Positions 9,193 through 18,859 of a DNA stretch of 64,000 nucleotides are shown here, in pieces. The notes beneath the pieces are model-generated. The model searched no databases, was not told the DNA's origin, and was given only the letters and a program-made list of their open reading frames with translations. The DNA is from Polaribacter sp. SA4-10 (lineage in GTDB: Bacteria > Bacteroidota > Bacteroidia > Flavobacteriales > Flavobacteriaceae), in contig NZ_CP019331.1 of the NCBI RefSeq assembly GCF_002163835.1, positions 868,001 to 932,000 of the forward strand, in the 5' to 3' direction. Within the stretch, counting starts at the first letter, position 1, and each line of letters opens with the position of its first letter. A program made the translations under genes and the position numbers.

Positions 9193-9686
9193 AAAATTAA
9201 TTCGTATTTTGTTTCTGGCAATTTAATATCATCACTAATAAAATGGTTGACTACTCTAAAATTAAAAGTTTTTAAAATTTTAACTGAAGCAATATTTTTA
9301 TCAACAACATATCCTATTATTTTAGGCATTCCTAATTGTTTACAATACAAAATTACCCCCTCACAGATCTCTGTTCCAAAACCATTTCCCCAATATTTTT
9401 GTAGAAATCGGTACCCTATTTCATCATCTTCTCCATCTTTTACGAATGCCACAGTACCAACAAAATTCCTGTCAGATTTCCTTTCAATAGCATAAATCCA
9501 AAAATCATTATTCTCTAAATCATATTTAGCAGTCAATTTATTAAGTTCTATTTTATTTTCATCCAAAGTTTTCACCTCTCCTGTTGCATATTTCAAGACT
9601 AAGCGATTACTTTCAAGCTCATGAAAAGCAAGTAAATCTTCTAAAATTAGTTTTCTAACAATTAGTTTTTCAGTTTCAAAAATCAT
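9189..9686 (-). CDS. GNAT N-acetyltransferase (RimJ/RimL type)
   Basis: The 165-residue protein starts with the RimJ/RimL-like FETEKLIVRKLILEDLLAFHELE and contains the acetyl-CoA-binding region IGYRFLQKYWGNGFGTE, then the C-terminal segment VDKNIASVKILKTFNF. Such enzymes acetylate protein N-termini, amino acids or small molecules, and the target is not predictable. The gene is followed with a 4-nt overlap by the ABM-fold gene, so the pair is probably a two-gene operon. Confidence 0.9.
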   Translation of the reverse strand: MIFETEKLIVRKLILEDLLAFHELESNRLVLKYATGEVKTLDENKIELNKLTAKYDLENNDFWIYAIERKSDRNFVGTVAFVKDGEDDEIGYRFLQKYWGNGFGTEICEGVILYCKQLGMPKIIGYVVDKNIASVKILKTFNFRVVNHFISDDIKLPETKYELIL

Positions 9687-9716
9687 GAATAATATCGTAT
9701 TTTCGCACTCCTTAAA

Positions 9717-9729
9717 CTGTCTAAGACAG
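9717..9729. repeat. Short perfect inverted repeat CTGTC(T-A-A)GACAG
   Basis: CTGTCTAAGACAG is a near-perfect palindrome between the divergent GNAT gene and mtaB, with a TATTTTCG-like box just upstream (9699-9706). It could be an operator or a small hairpin in a 5' leader. No function can be assigned. Confidence 0.3.
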
Positions 9730-9810
9730 CTTTTGTAAATATACTATAAGAACTTTAAAAAATTATTTATTCATTTAAAGTTTCTATTTTTAGGTTAAAA
9801 AACAGGAAAA

Positions 9811-11145
9811 ATGAACACAGATAAAAAAGTAGCATTTTACACTTTAGGATGTAAATTAAATTTCTCTGAAACTTCTACCATTGCTCGTAATTTTGTAAGC
9901 GAAGGTTTTAATAGGGTTGAATTTGAAGAGAAAGCAGATATCTATGTAATAAATACTTGCTCTGTTACAGATAATGCTGATAAACGTTTTAAATCGATTG
10001 TAAAATCTGCTTTAAAGAAAAACGACGAAGCTTTTTTAATTGCTGTTGGTTGTTATGCACAATTAAAGCCAGAAGAATTAGCTGCTGTAGATGGTGTTGA
10101 CTTAGTTTTAGGAGCAACAGAAAAATTTAATGTTACCAGTTATATAAATGACTTAACCAAAAATAACATTGGTGAAGTCCATTCTTGTGAAATATCTGAA
10201 GCCGATTTTTATGTAGGTTCTTATTCTATTGGAGATAGAACTCGTGCTTTTTTAAAAGTACAAGATGGTTGCGATTATAAATGTACTTATTGTACAATTC
10301 CTTTGGCTAGAGGAATCTCTAGAAGTGATACCGTAGAAAATGTACTTAAAAATGCGAAAGAAATATCAGAAAAAGGGATTAAAGAAATTGTTTTAACGGG
10401 TGTAAATATTGGGGATTATGGAAAAGGTGAATTTGGTAACAAAAAACACGAGCATACTTTTTTAGAATTGGTTAAAGAACTAGATAAAGTTGAAGGAATT
10501 CATCGTTTAAGAATATCTTCTATAGAGCCTAATCTTTTAGAAGATGAAACGATAGCGTTTGTTTCAAAATCAAACACTTTTGTTCCGCATTTTCATATTC
10601 CTTTACAAAGTGGTAGCGACGAATTATTGAAAAAGATGAAACGTCGTTATATGAAAAGCACTTATACAAATAGAGTTTCTAGAATAAAAGAAATGATGCC
10701 AAATGCATGTATTGGTGTTGATGTTATTGTTGGTTTCCCTGGAGAAACTGATGAATTATTTTTAGAAACTTACAATTATCTAAATGATTTAGATATTTCT
10801 TACTTACATGTTTTTACATATTCTGAAAGACCAAATACAGAGGCTGTAGAAATAGATGGCGTTATCGCAAAAAAAGTGAGAGCAAAACGAAGTAAAATGT
10901 TGCGTGGTTTATCTGCAAAAAAGCGTAGATCTTTTTATGAAAGCCAACTAGGAAATACATTAAATGTCTTATTTGAAAGTGAAAATAAAGAAGGTTATAT
11001 AAACGGGTTTACAGAGAATTATGTAAAAGTTAAATCTCCTTGGAACCCAGAATTAATAAATACAATACACAAAATTGCACTAACAAACATTGATGAAGAT
11101 GGTTTGGTACGATTTGATTTTATTGAAGATGTTGTAACTTTATAA
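9811..11145 (+). CDS. mtaB: tRNA (t6A37) methylthiotransferase MtaB
   Basis: MtaB is a radical-SAM enzyme that converts t6A37 to ms2t6A in tRNAs decoding ANN codons. The protein has 444 residues. The N-terminal UPF0004 domain carries the three cluster cysteines C14, C50 and C81. The radical-SAM motif is C154-x3-C158-x2-C161 (GCDYKCTYC). The middle has IVLTGVNIGDYG and RISSIEPN, and a C-terminal TRAM-like region follows. The length and the TLGCKLN start distinguish it from MiaB. A DUF6438 lipoprotein gene follows 5 nt later. Confidence 0.95.
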   Translation: MNTDKKVAFYTLGCKLNFSETSTIARNFVSEGFNRVEFEEKADIYVINTCSVTDNADKRFKSIVKSALKKNDEAFLIAVGCYAQLKPEELAAVDGVDLVLGATEKFNVTSYINDLTKNNIGEVHSCEISEADFYVGSYSIGDRTRAFLKVQDGCDYKCTYCTIPLARGISRSDTVENVLKNAKEISEKGIKEIVLTGVNIGDYGKGEFGNKKHEHTFLELVKELDKVEGIHRLRISSIEPNLLEDETIAFVSKSNTFVPHFHIPLQSGSDELLKKMKRRYMKSTYTNRVSRIKEMMPNACIGVDVIVGFPGETDELFLETYNYLNDLDISYLHVFTYSERPNTEAVEIDGVIAKKVRAKRSKMLRGLSAKKRRSFYESQLGNTLNVLFESENKEGYINGFTENYVKVKSPWNPELINTIHKIALTNIDEDGLVRFDFIEDVVTL

Positions 11146-11150
11146 AAAAT

Positions 11151-11885
11151 ATGAAACTTTTTCTATTATTCTTTTTTGTTTTGGCTTTAAGCTGTAATCT
11201 ACCAAAGCAAAAAATTGAAAAACAACTTCAAGAAAAAGAAGTCAAAAAAGAAATTATTAAAGAAGTAAAAAAATTGTATCAAGAACTTTTTATTGTACTT
11301 AAAAACCCTAAAAATGTTATAGATGCAAAATCTTTAATTGAAAATAGTGGTTTAATTTGGAACGAATTAGTTATTAATGACCAATACTTTAAAGCTGCCA
11401 CAATAAATGTACCTATAGATAAAGAAGATTTTTGGTTACAGAGACTAAAAGAATCAAATGTTTTTTCAACTGTAGAAATAAGCTCAAATGAAGCTTTAGA
11501 AAAGGCAAAATATTTAATAGAAAATACTTTAGTTAAATTAAGAAAAACGCATTGTTATCGAAATTGCTCAGTGTATGATATTACTTTTTTTAAAGACGGA
11601 AAAGTAATTTTTAATGGTATTGAAAATGTGCCAACAAAAGGAAAACACGAATTCACTTTAACAGAAAAGCAATTGAAAAAAGTTGAGCGACTGTTTTCTC
11701 AAACATCATTCAATACCTATTCCGATGCATTTATAGACAAAACTATTGCAGATCTTCCAAGTACATTTATTACCTATAAAAAGAAGCAGGTAGAAATAAA
11801 AATTTGGAAAAATGTGCCAGATGAATTAATTTATGCATATAAATATTTAGAAGAAATTTTAATAAAAAAAGAATTGATTCTATAA
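11151..11885 (+). CDS. DUF6438-type lipoprotein
   Basis: The start MKLFLLFFFVLALSC is a lipoprotein signal peptide with a lipobox ending at Cys15. A lysine/glutamate-rich linker follows. The C-terminal half has the DUF6438-like pattern: HCYRNCSVYDITFFKDGKV, then FNGIENVPTKG and a terminal helix. The role of DUF6438 is unknown, and the protein is probably anchored in the envelope facing the periplasm. Its stop overlaps the next gene's start by one base, so the hydrolase is translationally coupled. Confidence 0.75.
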   Translation: MKLFLLFFFVLALSCNLPKQKIEKQLQEKEVKKEIIKEVKKLYQELFIVLKNPKNVIDAKSLIENSGLIWNELVINDQYFKAATINVPIDKEDFWLQRLKESNVFSTVEISSNEALEKAKYLIENTLVKLRKTHCYRNCSVYDITFFKDGKVIFNGIENVPTKGKHEFTLTEKQLKKVERLFSQTSFNTYSDAFIDKTIADLPSTFITYKKKQVEIKIWKNVPDELIYAYKYLEEILIKKELIL

Positions 11886-12544
11886 TGACAAAAATCGCTA
11901 TTTATTTTATCCCTGGTTTAGCTGCTGGACCAGAAATTTTTAAAAACTTAAAATTATCTGAAGAAAAGTATGAATTGCATTATCTTTCTTGGAAAAGTCC
12001 TTTAGCTTTAGAAGAAGATATTACTAATTATGCGATGAGAATGAGCAGTGATGTTAAAGCAGAAAAACCTGTTTTAGTTGGTGTATCTTTTGGCGGAATT
12101 ATGGTACAAGAAATGAGTAAGTTCTTAGATACAAAAAAAATTATTATCATATCTAGTGTTAAGACTAGTAAAGAGTTGCCTAAAAGATTTAAAATGGCAA
12201 AATTTACTAAAATTTATAAATTTTTTCCGACTAAAATTATTACTAATTTTGAAGAGTATGCACAATATTTCTTAGGAAAATCTCTTAAAAAAAAATCAGA
12301 AACCTATAAAAAATACCTTTATGTTAGAGGTGAAACATATCTAAATTGGTCTATTTACAATGTTTTAAAATGGGAACAAAAAAAATCATTGGAAGAAATT
12401 ATCCATATTCATGGAACAAAAGACACTGTTTTTCCAATAAAAAACATTAATAAATCAATAGAAGTAAAAGGAGGAACACATATTATGATTCTTACAAAGG
12501 CTAAAAAGATATCAAAAATTATTGATGACGTTTTAACTTTTTAA
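11885..12544 (+). CDS. Alpha/beta hydrolase
   Basis: A 219-residue small hydrolase starts with the strand YFIPGLAAGPEIF. It has the nucleophile elbow GVSFGGIM (catalytic Ser), an acidic residue in HGTKDTVFP and the catalytic His in GGTHIM, a complete triad in the expected order. The substrate is unknown. It is coupled to the lipoprotein gene upstream by a 1-nt overlap, and the transglycosylase gene follows 44 nt downstream. Confidence 0.88.
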   Translation: MTKIAIYFIPGLAAGPEIFKNLKLSEEKYELHYLSWKSPLALEEDITNYAMRMSSDVKAEKPVLVGVSFGGIMVQEMSKFLDTKKIIIISSVKTSKELPKRFKMAKFTKIYKFFPTKIITNFEEYAQYFLGKSLKKKSETYKKYLYVRGETYLNWSIYNVLKWEQKKSLEEIIHIHGTKDTVFPIKNINKSIEVKGGTHIMILTKAKKISKIIDDVLTF

Positions 12545-12588
12545 AACCAGTCTATTTCCATACTTTTATACTATAAAATTGCAACGAT

Positions 12589-13500
12589 ATGAATAACCCA
12601 CAACGTATATTATCATTACTAAGTATTACTTTTCTTACTATTTTATTTATTAATGCTATTAATAAATCTGATGTAGATCCAGAATCTAATACACATGAAA
12701 ACTATAAAGTAAAAGCGCTAAAACTTCCTGCTAATTTAAATTTTTCTGGAGAAATAGTCCCTGTTCATAAACCTAATATTAGAGAAAGAATGGATAGAGA
12801 GTTACTTGTAAACACCTATTGGCAATCTAATGGATTATTATTATTAAAACGTGCTAATAAATATTTCCCTATTCTCGAACCTTTGTTAGAAGAATATGGT
12901 TTACCAGATGATTTTAAATATTTAGCAGTTGCAGAAAGTGGTTTATTAATGGACAACCCTTCTTCTGCTAGTGCTTCTGGACTTTGGCATTTTCTACCAA
13001 ATACAGCTAAAGAAAAAAAATTCGGATTAGAAATAAATGACAATGTAGATGAGCGTTTTCATATAGAAAAATCTACAAGAGCTGCTGCAATTTATCTAAA
13101 ATATGCCAAAGAAAAATTTGGTTCTTGGACATTAGCTGCTGCTGCTTACAATGCAGGAAATAGAAGAATTTTTGAAAGATTAAGCGCACAACAAGTAACG
13201 AGTTATTACGATGCCCTTTTGCCTGATGAAACGGAAAGATATGTTTTTAGAATTGTTGCTTTAAAGGAAGTTTTATCTAATCCAGAAAAGTATGGTTTTG
13301 TTTTTGAAAAAGAGGATTTATATACTTCAATAAAAACAAGAACGGTTAAAGTTGATACTGTAATTTCTAATATTGCTTCTTTTGCAAAGAAATTTGGAAC
13401 AAATTACAAACAGTTAAAGCTTCAAAACCCGTGGTTAAGAGAAAATAAACTAAATAATAAAAGCAGAAGGTTGTATGAGATTAAAATACCTGTAGAATAA
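12589..13500 (+). CDS. Lytic transglycosylase (SLT domain, MltD-like)
   Basis: The 303-residue envelope protein has an N-terminal signal or anchor helix. The SLT domain carries the catalytic glutamate in YLAVAESGL (about residue 119), SASGLWHFLPNTA, and the AAAAYNAGNRRI motif. Such enzymes cleave the glycan strand of peptidoglycan with formation of 1,6-anhydromuramic acid. The C-terminal 60 residues look like a degenerate LysM-type region (VISNIASFAKKFGTNYKQLKLQNPW). It lies downstream of the hydrolase gene in the same direction. Confidence 0.92.
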   Translation: MNNPQRILSLLSITFLTILFINAINKSDVDPESNTHENYKVKALKLPANLNFSGEIVPVHKPNIRERMDRELLVNTYWQSNGLLLLKRANKYFPILEPLLEEYGLPDDFKYLAVAESGLLMDNPSSASASGLWHFLPNTAKEKKFGLEINDNVDERFHIEKSTRAAAIYLKYAKEKFGSWTLAAAAYNAGNRRIFERLSAQQVTSYYDALLPDETERYVFRIVALKEVLSNPEKYGFVFEKEDLYTSIKTRTVKVDTVISNIASFAKKFGTNYKQLKLQNPWLRENKLNNKSRRLYEIKIPVE

Positions 13501-13501
13501 T

Positions 13502-13717
13502 TTATTCTATACTATTTTTAACCCTACCAACAATTCCAGATTCAAGTTGAACTTTTATTCCATGAGGATGATACGTAGATTTTGTAAGTATTTTACCAAC
13601 TACACCTTCTGTTAACTCCCCTGTTCTTTGATGTGGTTTTTGTACTATTTCTACAAATAATCCAATTTTAATATTTGAAAGTTTTCTTGCATCAATCATT
13701 ATTCTAATATTTTTCAC
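13502..13717 (-). CDS. YwbE-family protein
   Basis: A 71-residue protein matches the YwbE family, with QKPHQRTGELTEGVVGKILT and HPHGIKVQLESGIVGRV. The family is small, conserved and of unknown function. The fold resembles a KOW/SH3-like beta barrel, which would fit nucleic-acid binding, but this is an inference. The start could also be the internal Met7 (MIDARKL). It converges on the transglycosylase gene with 1 nt between stops. Confidence 0.85.
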   Translation of the reverse strand: MKNIRIMIDARKLSNIKIGLFVEIVQKPHQRTGELTEGVVGKILTKSTYHPHGIKVQLESGIVGRVKNSIE

Positions 13718-13880
13718 AAAAATAAGTAGAGAAGAATTAATTTCTCCTTTTTCTCTATTTAATTTTGATAAATAAACACCATTTAGCTATCAAAATATTG
13801 AAATTATACAAAAAAAAGTAAGTTATCAATTATTCTTTATGATTTTCATTAATCTTATCTATAAAAACAAGCACAATTAT

Positions 13881-13888
13881 TATATTTG
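13881..13888 (+). promoter_or_regulatory. -7 promoter box (TATATTTG) of ffh
   Basis: TATATTTG matches the Bacteroidetes consensus TAnnTTTG exactly and lies 27 nt before the preferred ffh ATG (13915). This placement is why the upstream in-frame ATG at 13888 is not used: it falls inside the promoter box. Confidence 0.55.
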
Positions 13889-13914
13889 TGTTTCCAAAAA
13901 AAGAACACAAAATT

Positions 13915-15243
13915 ATGTTTAGTAATTTAAGCGATAAATTAGATAAAGCCTTACACACCTTAAAAGGACATGGTAAAATTACAGAAGTAAATGTTGCAGA
14001 GACATTAAAGGAAGTTCGTAGAGCTTTATTAGATGCCGATGTAAACTTTAAAATTGCCAAAGAATTTACCAAAAAGGTTCAAACCAAAGCATTAGGTCAA
14101 GACGTTTTAACAACGTTAAACCCTGGACAATTAATGATAAAGTTAGTAAAAGATGAACTAACTGAATTAATGGGTGGAGAAACTGTAGGTGTTAATCTTG
14201 GTGGCTCACCAACAGTAATTTTAATGTCTGGTTTACAAGGTTCTGGTAAAACTACTTTTTCTGGAAAATTAGCAAACTATCTTAAAGATAAAAAAGCAAA
14301 ACAAGTTTTATTAGTTGGTTGTGATGTTTACAGACCCGCAGCAATAAATCAATTACAAGTTGTTGGAGAACAAATTGGCGTTGAAGTGTATGCAGAAGTT
14401 GGAAATAATAATCCTGTAGAAATTTCTCAAAATGCAATTAAACACGCAAAAGCAACTGGTAAAAATGTAGTTATTATTGATACTGCTGGTCGTTTGGCTG
14501 TGGATAAAGAAATGATGAATGAAATTTCTAATATTCATAAAGCTGTAAGCCCACAAGAAACATTGTTTGTTGTAGATTCTATGACTGGGCAAGATGCTGT
14601 AAATACTGCAAAAGCTTTTAATGATATTTTAAATTTTGATGGAGTTGTTCTTACAAAATTAGATGGAGATACACGTGGTGGAGCCGCATTATCAATTAAA
14701 TCTGTTGTAGATAAACCAATTAAGTTTATTGGTACTGGAGAGAAAATGGATGCTATTGATGTATTCCATCCAGATAGAATGGCAGATCGTATTTTAGGAA
14801 TGGGAGATGTTATTTCTCTTGTAGAGCGTGCTCAAGATCAATACGATGAAGAAGAAGCTAGAAAACTACAAAAGAAAATTGCTAAAAATCAGTTTGGTTT
14901 TGATGACTTTTTAAGTCAGATTCAACAAATCAAAAAGATGGGAAGCATGAAAGATTTAATGGGAATGATTCCTGGAGCTGGAAAAGCAATGAAAGATGTA
15001 GATATAGATGATGATGCTTTTAAAGGAATCGAAGCTATCATTCATTCTATGACACCTTTAGAAAGAAGCACACCAACGGCTATCAATGCTAGTAGAAAAA
15101 AGAGAATTGCAAAAGGTTCTGGAACTTCTGTAAATGAAGTTAATCAATTAATGAAACAATTTAACCAGATGAGCAAAATGATGAAGATGATGCAAGGTGG
15201 TGGTGGTAAAAAAATGATGGAAATGATGCAAGGAATGAAATAA
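13915..15243 (+). CDS. ffh: Signal recognition particle protein Ffh
   Basis: Ffh binds 4.5S RNA and signal sequences and delivers ribosomes to FtsY/SecYEG. The preferred start at 13915 (MFSNLSDKLDKALHTLKG) gives 442 residues. The N-domain is followed by the G-domain P-loop GLQGSGKT (residues 106-113), then DVYRPAAINQL, DTAGRLAVD and TKLDGD. The methionine-rich M domain has LMGMIPG and RKKRIAKGSG and ends in a run of KMMKMMQ and GGGGKKMMEMM. An in-frame ATG at 13888 lies in the promoter box. A terminator follows. Confidence 0.97.
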   Translation: MFSNLSDKLDKALHTLKGHGKITEVNVAETLKEVRRALLDADVNFKIAKEFTKKVQTKALGQDVLTTLNPGQLMIKLVKDELTELMGGETVGVNLGGSPTVILMSGLQGSGKTTFSGKLANYLKDKKAKQVLLVGCDVYRPAAINQLQVVGEQIGVEVYAEVGNNNPVEISQNAIKHAKATGKNVVIIDTAGRLAVDKEMMNEISNIHKAVSPQETLFVVDSMTGQDAVNTAKAFNDILNFDGVVLTKLDGDTRGGAALSIKSVVDKPIKFIGTGEKMDAIDVFHPDRMADRILGMGDVISLVERAQDQYDEEEARKLQKKIAKNQFGFDDFLSQIQQIKKMGSMKDLMGMIPGAGKAMKDVDIDDDAFKGIEAIIHSMTPLERSTPTAINASRKKRIAKGSGTSVNEVNQLMKQFNQMSKMMKMMQGGGGKKMMEMMQGMK

Positions 15244-15252
15244 TATATTTTA

Positions 15253-15278
15253 GGCTGCTTTAAAAAGTAGCCTTTTTT
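15253..15278 (+). terminator. Rho-independent terminator of ffh
   Basis: The 8-bp stem GGCTGCTT / AAGTAGCC (one G-U pair) with a 4-nt A-rich loop is followed by six T residues. It lies 9 nt after the ffh stop codon. Confidence 0.85.
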
Positions 15279-15288
15279 AATTTAAGGA

Positions 15289-16719
15289 ATGATTAATAAT
15301 ATTTTGAGCACATCTAAGTTTGAAAAAATAAAGAACTTTATTTTTATTCTTTTAGGCTTTTCTGTTTTTTTTGTTTCCAATAATAATGGGATGTTTTGGG
15401 ACAATGTTCTGTTTGCTTCAAAAATGGGAAATCATTTATTCCATAATTCTGTTTTTAACTGGACCATCCCTAATGAATTTGACCCTGGTCACCCTCCTTT
15501 TTTAGGGTTTCTTTTAGCACTATCATGGAAAGCTTTGGGTCATAAATTATGGGTTAGTCATTTATTAATGTTACCGTTTAAAATTGGTGTCTTCTATCAA
15601 TTATATAAATTTATATTTCATTTTGTTGAAGATAGAAAACATCAAATATTAGCTTTCTTATTAGTAATAATAGATCCTACATTATCTACTCAACTAGTTT
15701 TAGTGAATCCTGAAGTTATTATTGTATTCTTCTTTTTACTAACATTGAATGGCATTCTATTCAAAAACAATAATTTTAAATTTATTGGCCTATTTTTTCT
15801 AAGTATTGTCTCTTTTAGAAGTATGATGCTTTTTGGTGGTATATTCTTATATGATATATTAAATAAATTATATATTGAAAAGAAGACAATAAAATCAATT
15901 TTCAATTTAAAGTTTTTATTATTCTATTTTTTAGGAAGTTTACCAGGAGTTACGTTCGTTATTTGGAGACTATTAACAAAAGGATGGCTACAAACACATC
16001 CTGATTCTCCTTGGGCAAGTTTATGGAAAGTTGCTACTCCAAAAATATTTTTTAAAAATACTATTACATTAATTCATAGATATTTAGATTTTGGTAGAAT
16101 ATTTATGATGCTCTTTTTACTTGTGAGTTTATTTGTCTTTGGAAGAAAAATAATTAAATCAACAAAAAACAAACAACTTTTATTGCTTTCAATTACTGCA
16201 GTATTTTTTATAATTATAGCTGTTTTATTTTCTACAAATGCCTTTGGACATAGATATTTTATTGTTTCATTTATCTGTCTTAATTTATTAACATTGCGCG
16301 TTATTAAAAAATATTACACAAAGAAAAAACTCATATACGGTTTATTATTCTTTGGCTTAATTTCAGGAAACTTTTGGATATATCCAAAGAGTATATCTCA
16401 AGGTTGGGATGCAACTTTAGCACATGTTCCATACCATTCTTTAAGAATTAAAGCTATAGATTATTTAAAGAGAGAACAACTAGATGTCTCTAATGTAGCA
16501 AGTTTTTTTCCAAACCTTACAACCTTAGACTTTATCGATTTTAGTGGTGATAAAAAATCTTTTACTAAATTTACAGGAAAAAACAAATATGTACTCAATT
16601 CCACAGTTTATAATTTATCTGATGAAGAATTGAATATTTTAGATAAAAATTATATTATATTAAAAGAATTCAAAAATTTAAACATAACTATTACAATATA
16701 TATTTTAGATAAAAAATGA
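15289..16719 (+). CDS. Polytopic membrane protein, GT39/PMT-like glycosyltransferase
   Basis: The 476-residue protein has about 10-11 predicted membrane helices. An extracytoplasmic loop contains the acidic [16 protein letters not shown] segment and [19 protein letters not shown]. This D-x2-H-P-P pattern is typical of the first loop of GT-C enzymes related to dolichyl/undecaprenyl-phosphate mannosyltransferases. A lipid-linked sugar donor is likely, and the acceptor is unknown. Its stop overlaps the folD start by 4 nt (ATGA). Confidence 0.72.
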   Translation: MINNILSTSKFEKIKNFIFILLGFSVFFVSNNNGMFWDNVLFASKMGNHLFHNSVFNWTIPNEFDPGHPPFLGFLLALSWKALGHKLWVSHLLMLPFKIGVFYQLYKFIFHFVEDRKHQILAFLLVIIDPTLSTQLVLVNPEVIIVFFFLLTLNGILFKNNNFKFIGLFFLSIVSFRSMMLFGGIFLYDILNKLYIEKKTIKSIFNLKFLLFYFLGSLPGVTFVIWRLLTKGWLQTHPDSPWASLWKVATPKIFFKNTITLIHRYLDFGRIFMMLFLLVSLFVFGRKIIKSTKNKQLLLLSITAVFFIIIAVLFSTNAFGHRYFIVSFICLNLLTLRVIKKYYTKKKLIYGLLFFGLISGNFWIYPKSISQGWDATLAHVPYHSLRIKAIDYLKREQLDVSNVASFFPNLTTLDFIDFSGDKKSFTKFTGKNKYVLNSTVYNLSDEELNILDKNYIILKEFKNLNITITIYILDKK

Positions 16720-17597
16720 TCTTATTAGACGGAAAAAAAACAGCAGCCGATATTAAAGAAGAAATTGCTCTTGAAGTTAGAGTGCTTCAAAATGAAGGTA
16801 AAGAAACACCACATTTAGCAGCCATAATTATTGGAAATGATGGAGCAAGTATTACGTATGTAAATGCAAAAGTAAAAGCTTGTGAACGTGTAGGTTTTAA
16901 CTCTACTTTAATTAGATTATCAGAAGATACTACAGAAGAAGATTTATTAAATGAGATTGCTATTTTGAATATAGACAAAGACATAGATGGTTTTATTGTA
17001 CAACTACCTTTGCCTAAACATATAGATGAACAGAAAATCTTAATGGCTGTTAACCCTGATAAAGATGTAGATGGTTTTCATCCAACAAATGTTGGTAAAA
17101 TGGCATTAAACTTACCTACTTTTATTTCTGCAACTCCATTTGGAATTTTAGAATTACTAGACAGATATAATGTTGAGACTTCAGGAAAACATGTTGTTGT
17201 TTTAGGAAGAAGTCATATTGTTGGTAGCCCAATGAGTATTTTATTATCACAAAAAAGAAAAGTTGGTAATGCCACTGTTACCATGTGTCATAGTAGAACA
17301 AAAAACTTAAAAGAATTTACTTTACAAGCAGATATTATTGTTGCGGCTATTGGAATTCCAGAGTTTTTAAAAGCGGATATGGTAAAAGACAACGTAACTG
17401 TTATTGATGTTGGTATTACTCGTTTAGCAGATTCTTCTAAGAAAAGCGGATTTAGATTAGTTGGTGATGTTGCTTTTGAAGAAGTGTCTAAAAAAGCAGA
17501 TTTTATAACTCCTGTTCCTGGAGGTGTTGGACCAATGACAATTGCTATGTTACTTAAGAATACGCTATTAGCATGTAAAAGAAATAGTGAAAAATAA
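16716..17597 (+). CDS. folD: Bifunctional methylenetetrahydrofolate dehydrogenase/cyclohydrolase
   Basis: FolD interconverts 5,10-methylene-, methenyl- and 10-formyl-tetrahydrofolate using NADP. The 293-residue protein has [14 protein letters not shown] (catalytic-site Lys), [25 protein letters not shown] and the NADP-binding [15 protein letters not shown], followed by the C-terminal signature [15 protein letters not shown]. It is translationally coupled to the membrane protein upstream, probably by chance of compaction rather than function. A strong bidirectional terminator follows. Confidence 0.97.
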   Translation: MILLDGKKTAADIKEEIALEVRVLQNEGKETPHLAAIIIGNDGASITYVNAKVKACERVGFNSTLIRLSEDTTEEDLLNEIAILNIDKDIDGFIVQLPLPKHIDEQKILMAVNPDKDVDGFHPTNVGKMALNLPTFISATPFGILELLDRYNVETSGKHVVVLGRSHIVGSPMSILLSQKRKVGNATVTMCHSRTKNLKEFTLQADIIVAAIGIPEFLKADMVKDNVTVIDVGITRLADSSKKSGFRLVGDVAFEEVSKKADFITPVPGGVGPMTIAMLLKNTLLACKRNSEK

Positions 17598-17619
17598 TTT
17601 TACGCTTACTTTATAAATA

Positions 17620-17650
17620 AAAACGAGCTAATTTTTATTAGCTCGTTTTT
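17620..17650. terminator. Bidirectional terminator between folD and cupin gene
   Basis: AAAACGAGCTAAT pairs perfectly with ATTAGCTCGTTTT across a short T-rich loop. A T tract follows on each strand, so it can serve both folD (plus) and the cupin gene (minus). Confidence 0.9.
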
Positions 17651-17669
17651 ATTTATTTTAATTTCTAAT

Positions 17670-18038
17670 TTACTCTTCTTCTCTATTTACCAAATCCATA
17701 GAAAAAGCAGGTAAACAAATTGCCAAATATTCACACTCATTATCAAAAGGATTCGAATATTGAACCCTCGTATTCTTTTCAATTTTTATTGATTGGCCTG
17801 CTTCTAAAACTACCGTTTCTCCATCAATAATAAATTGTTTCCTCCCTTTTATAATATATGTATATTCATCAAATTTTGGCGTTTGATAAGGTTCATTCCA
17901 ACCAGAAGGCGCAACCATATGTGCAATACTTATCTGAGAATTTTTATCTGTTGCATTCCCAAAATGTTCTTCTATCAGTTTACCATCAATTGTTGGAACT
18001 ATAAAAGGTGATTTTTGAATTGTATACTTTTTTTTCAT
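17670..18038 (-). CDS. Cupin-domain protein
   Basis: The 122-residue single-domain cupin has strands around PSGWNEPYQTPKFDEYTYIIKG (motif 1, with Glu) and GQSIKIEKNTRVQYSNPF (motif 2). The usual motif-1 histidine pair (H-x-H) is replaced, so metal binding may be altered or absent. It is probably a small-molecule-binding or isomerase-like protein of unknown substrate. It converges on folD and shares its terminator. Confidence 0.85.
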   Translation of the reverse strand: MKKKYTIQKSPFIVPTIDGKLIEEHFGNATDKNSQISIAHMVAPSGWNEPYQTPKFDEYTYIIKGRKQFIIDGETVVLEAGQSIKIEKNTRVQYSNPFDNECEYLAICLPAFSMDLVNREEE

Positions 18039-18098
18039 CTTAAAAGGTTTTACGTAAGCGACTGAAATGGCATTCTTTTTATTACTTTACTAACTAAG

Positions 18099-18179
18099 CG
18101 TTATTACGAGTGAAACGAAGTAATCTCTTTCTAATAATGAGATTGCCAAAGTTTACAAAAAAGTAAACTTCGCAATGAC
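18099..18179. repeat. REP-like inverted element, copy 2
   Basis: The left arm (attacgagtgaaacgaagta) and right arm (cttcgcaatgaca) resemble the elements at 35063-35134 and 37020-37092, with inner arms gtaatctc and gagattgc. An extra perfect hairpin, agtttac/gtaaact with an A-rich loop, lies inside. It lies between the cupin and the lipoprotein genes. Confidence 0.55.
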
Positions 18180-18244
18180 ACAGTGATAAAAGAGATAGCG
18201 AAAAACGCGGTTTTAACATTCAATAAAATTGCGCAAAATAGGCC

Positions 18245-18805
18245 TTAATTAAACCAAACAATAAAAGTTTTCATCTTTGCTAAATCTGGAATTTGCTCTA
18301 AAGAAACTTTTTGCGTACTAAATTCCTTTAAACCTAATTCTTCCTTATCTATTGCTATTGTTGTGTTTAAATCATCTAAAAATAACGTTGCTGATGAAAA
18401 TGTAGATTCTATTCTATTAATGTTATTGTTTGCATTTATTTCTGAAAAATTAGAGTTTAATGTAATTCCAGAATCAGTTTTAAAACGTGAATCATGAATT
18501 TCTAAACTTTTTATGGTAGAAGTTGAATCTAATTGTTCTTTTGGTACAATTGTTAGCAAGTGCTTCCCTCCTTTTTCGAAAATTAAGTATTCATCATCAT
18601 CTTGAAAATAATTATCTCCTAAAGCTCCTTCGCTTAAATTTTTAATAATAGAATCGTTTTTAAAGATATTTTCTAAGTCTAAAACTGTTGTTTTTGTTGT
18701 AATCTGGCCAACTTTTCCTTTTTCAATTTTAAACTTGTTATTGTTAGTACAACCAACAATAATTAGAGAAAATAATATAATTGCTAAAACATTCTTTTTA
18801 ATCAT
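18245..18805 (-). CDS. Lipoprotein of unknown function
   Basis: The N-terminus MIKKNVLAIILFSLIIVGC is a lipoprotein signal with the modified Cys at residue 19. The remaining 167 residues follow a pattern seen in other Bacteroidetes secreted proteins. A hydrophobic-Asp-Leu-Glu-Asn-Ile-Phe segment (VLDLENIFKNDSII) is followed by YLIFEKGGKHLLTIV, then SLEIHDSRFKTDSGITLNSNFSEINA. No enzymatic motif is visible. It stands between two repeat-rich spacers and is not obviously in an operon. Confidence 0.65.
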   Translation of the reverse strand: MIKKNVLAIILFSLIIVGCTNNNKFKIEKGKVGQITTKTTVLDLENIFKNDSIIKNLSEGALGDNYFQDDDEYLIFEKGGKHLLTIVPKEQLDSTSTIKSLEIHDSRFKTDSGITLNSNFSEINANNNINRIESTFSSATLFLDDLNTTIAIDKEELGLKEFSTQKVSLEQIPDLAKMKTFIVWFN

Positions 18806-18859
18806 TCTTTTTTATTTTTAGTTTAGTCACGTTTATTAAACGTTCTTTTTTTTAAAATG

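Noticed and set aside
13888..13914. Upstream start of Ffh
   Set aside because: This ATG-like start overlaps the -7 promoter box, so the transcript would not include it.
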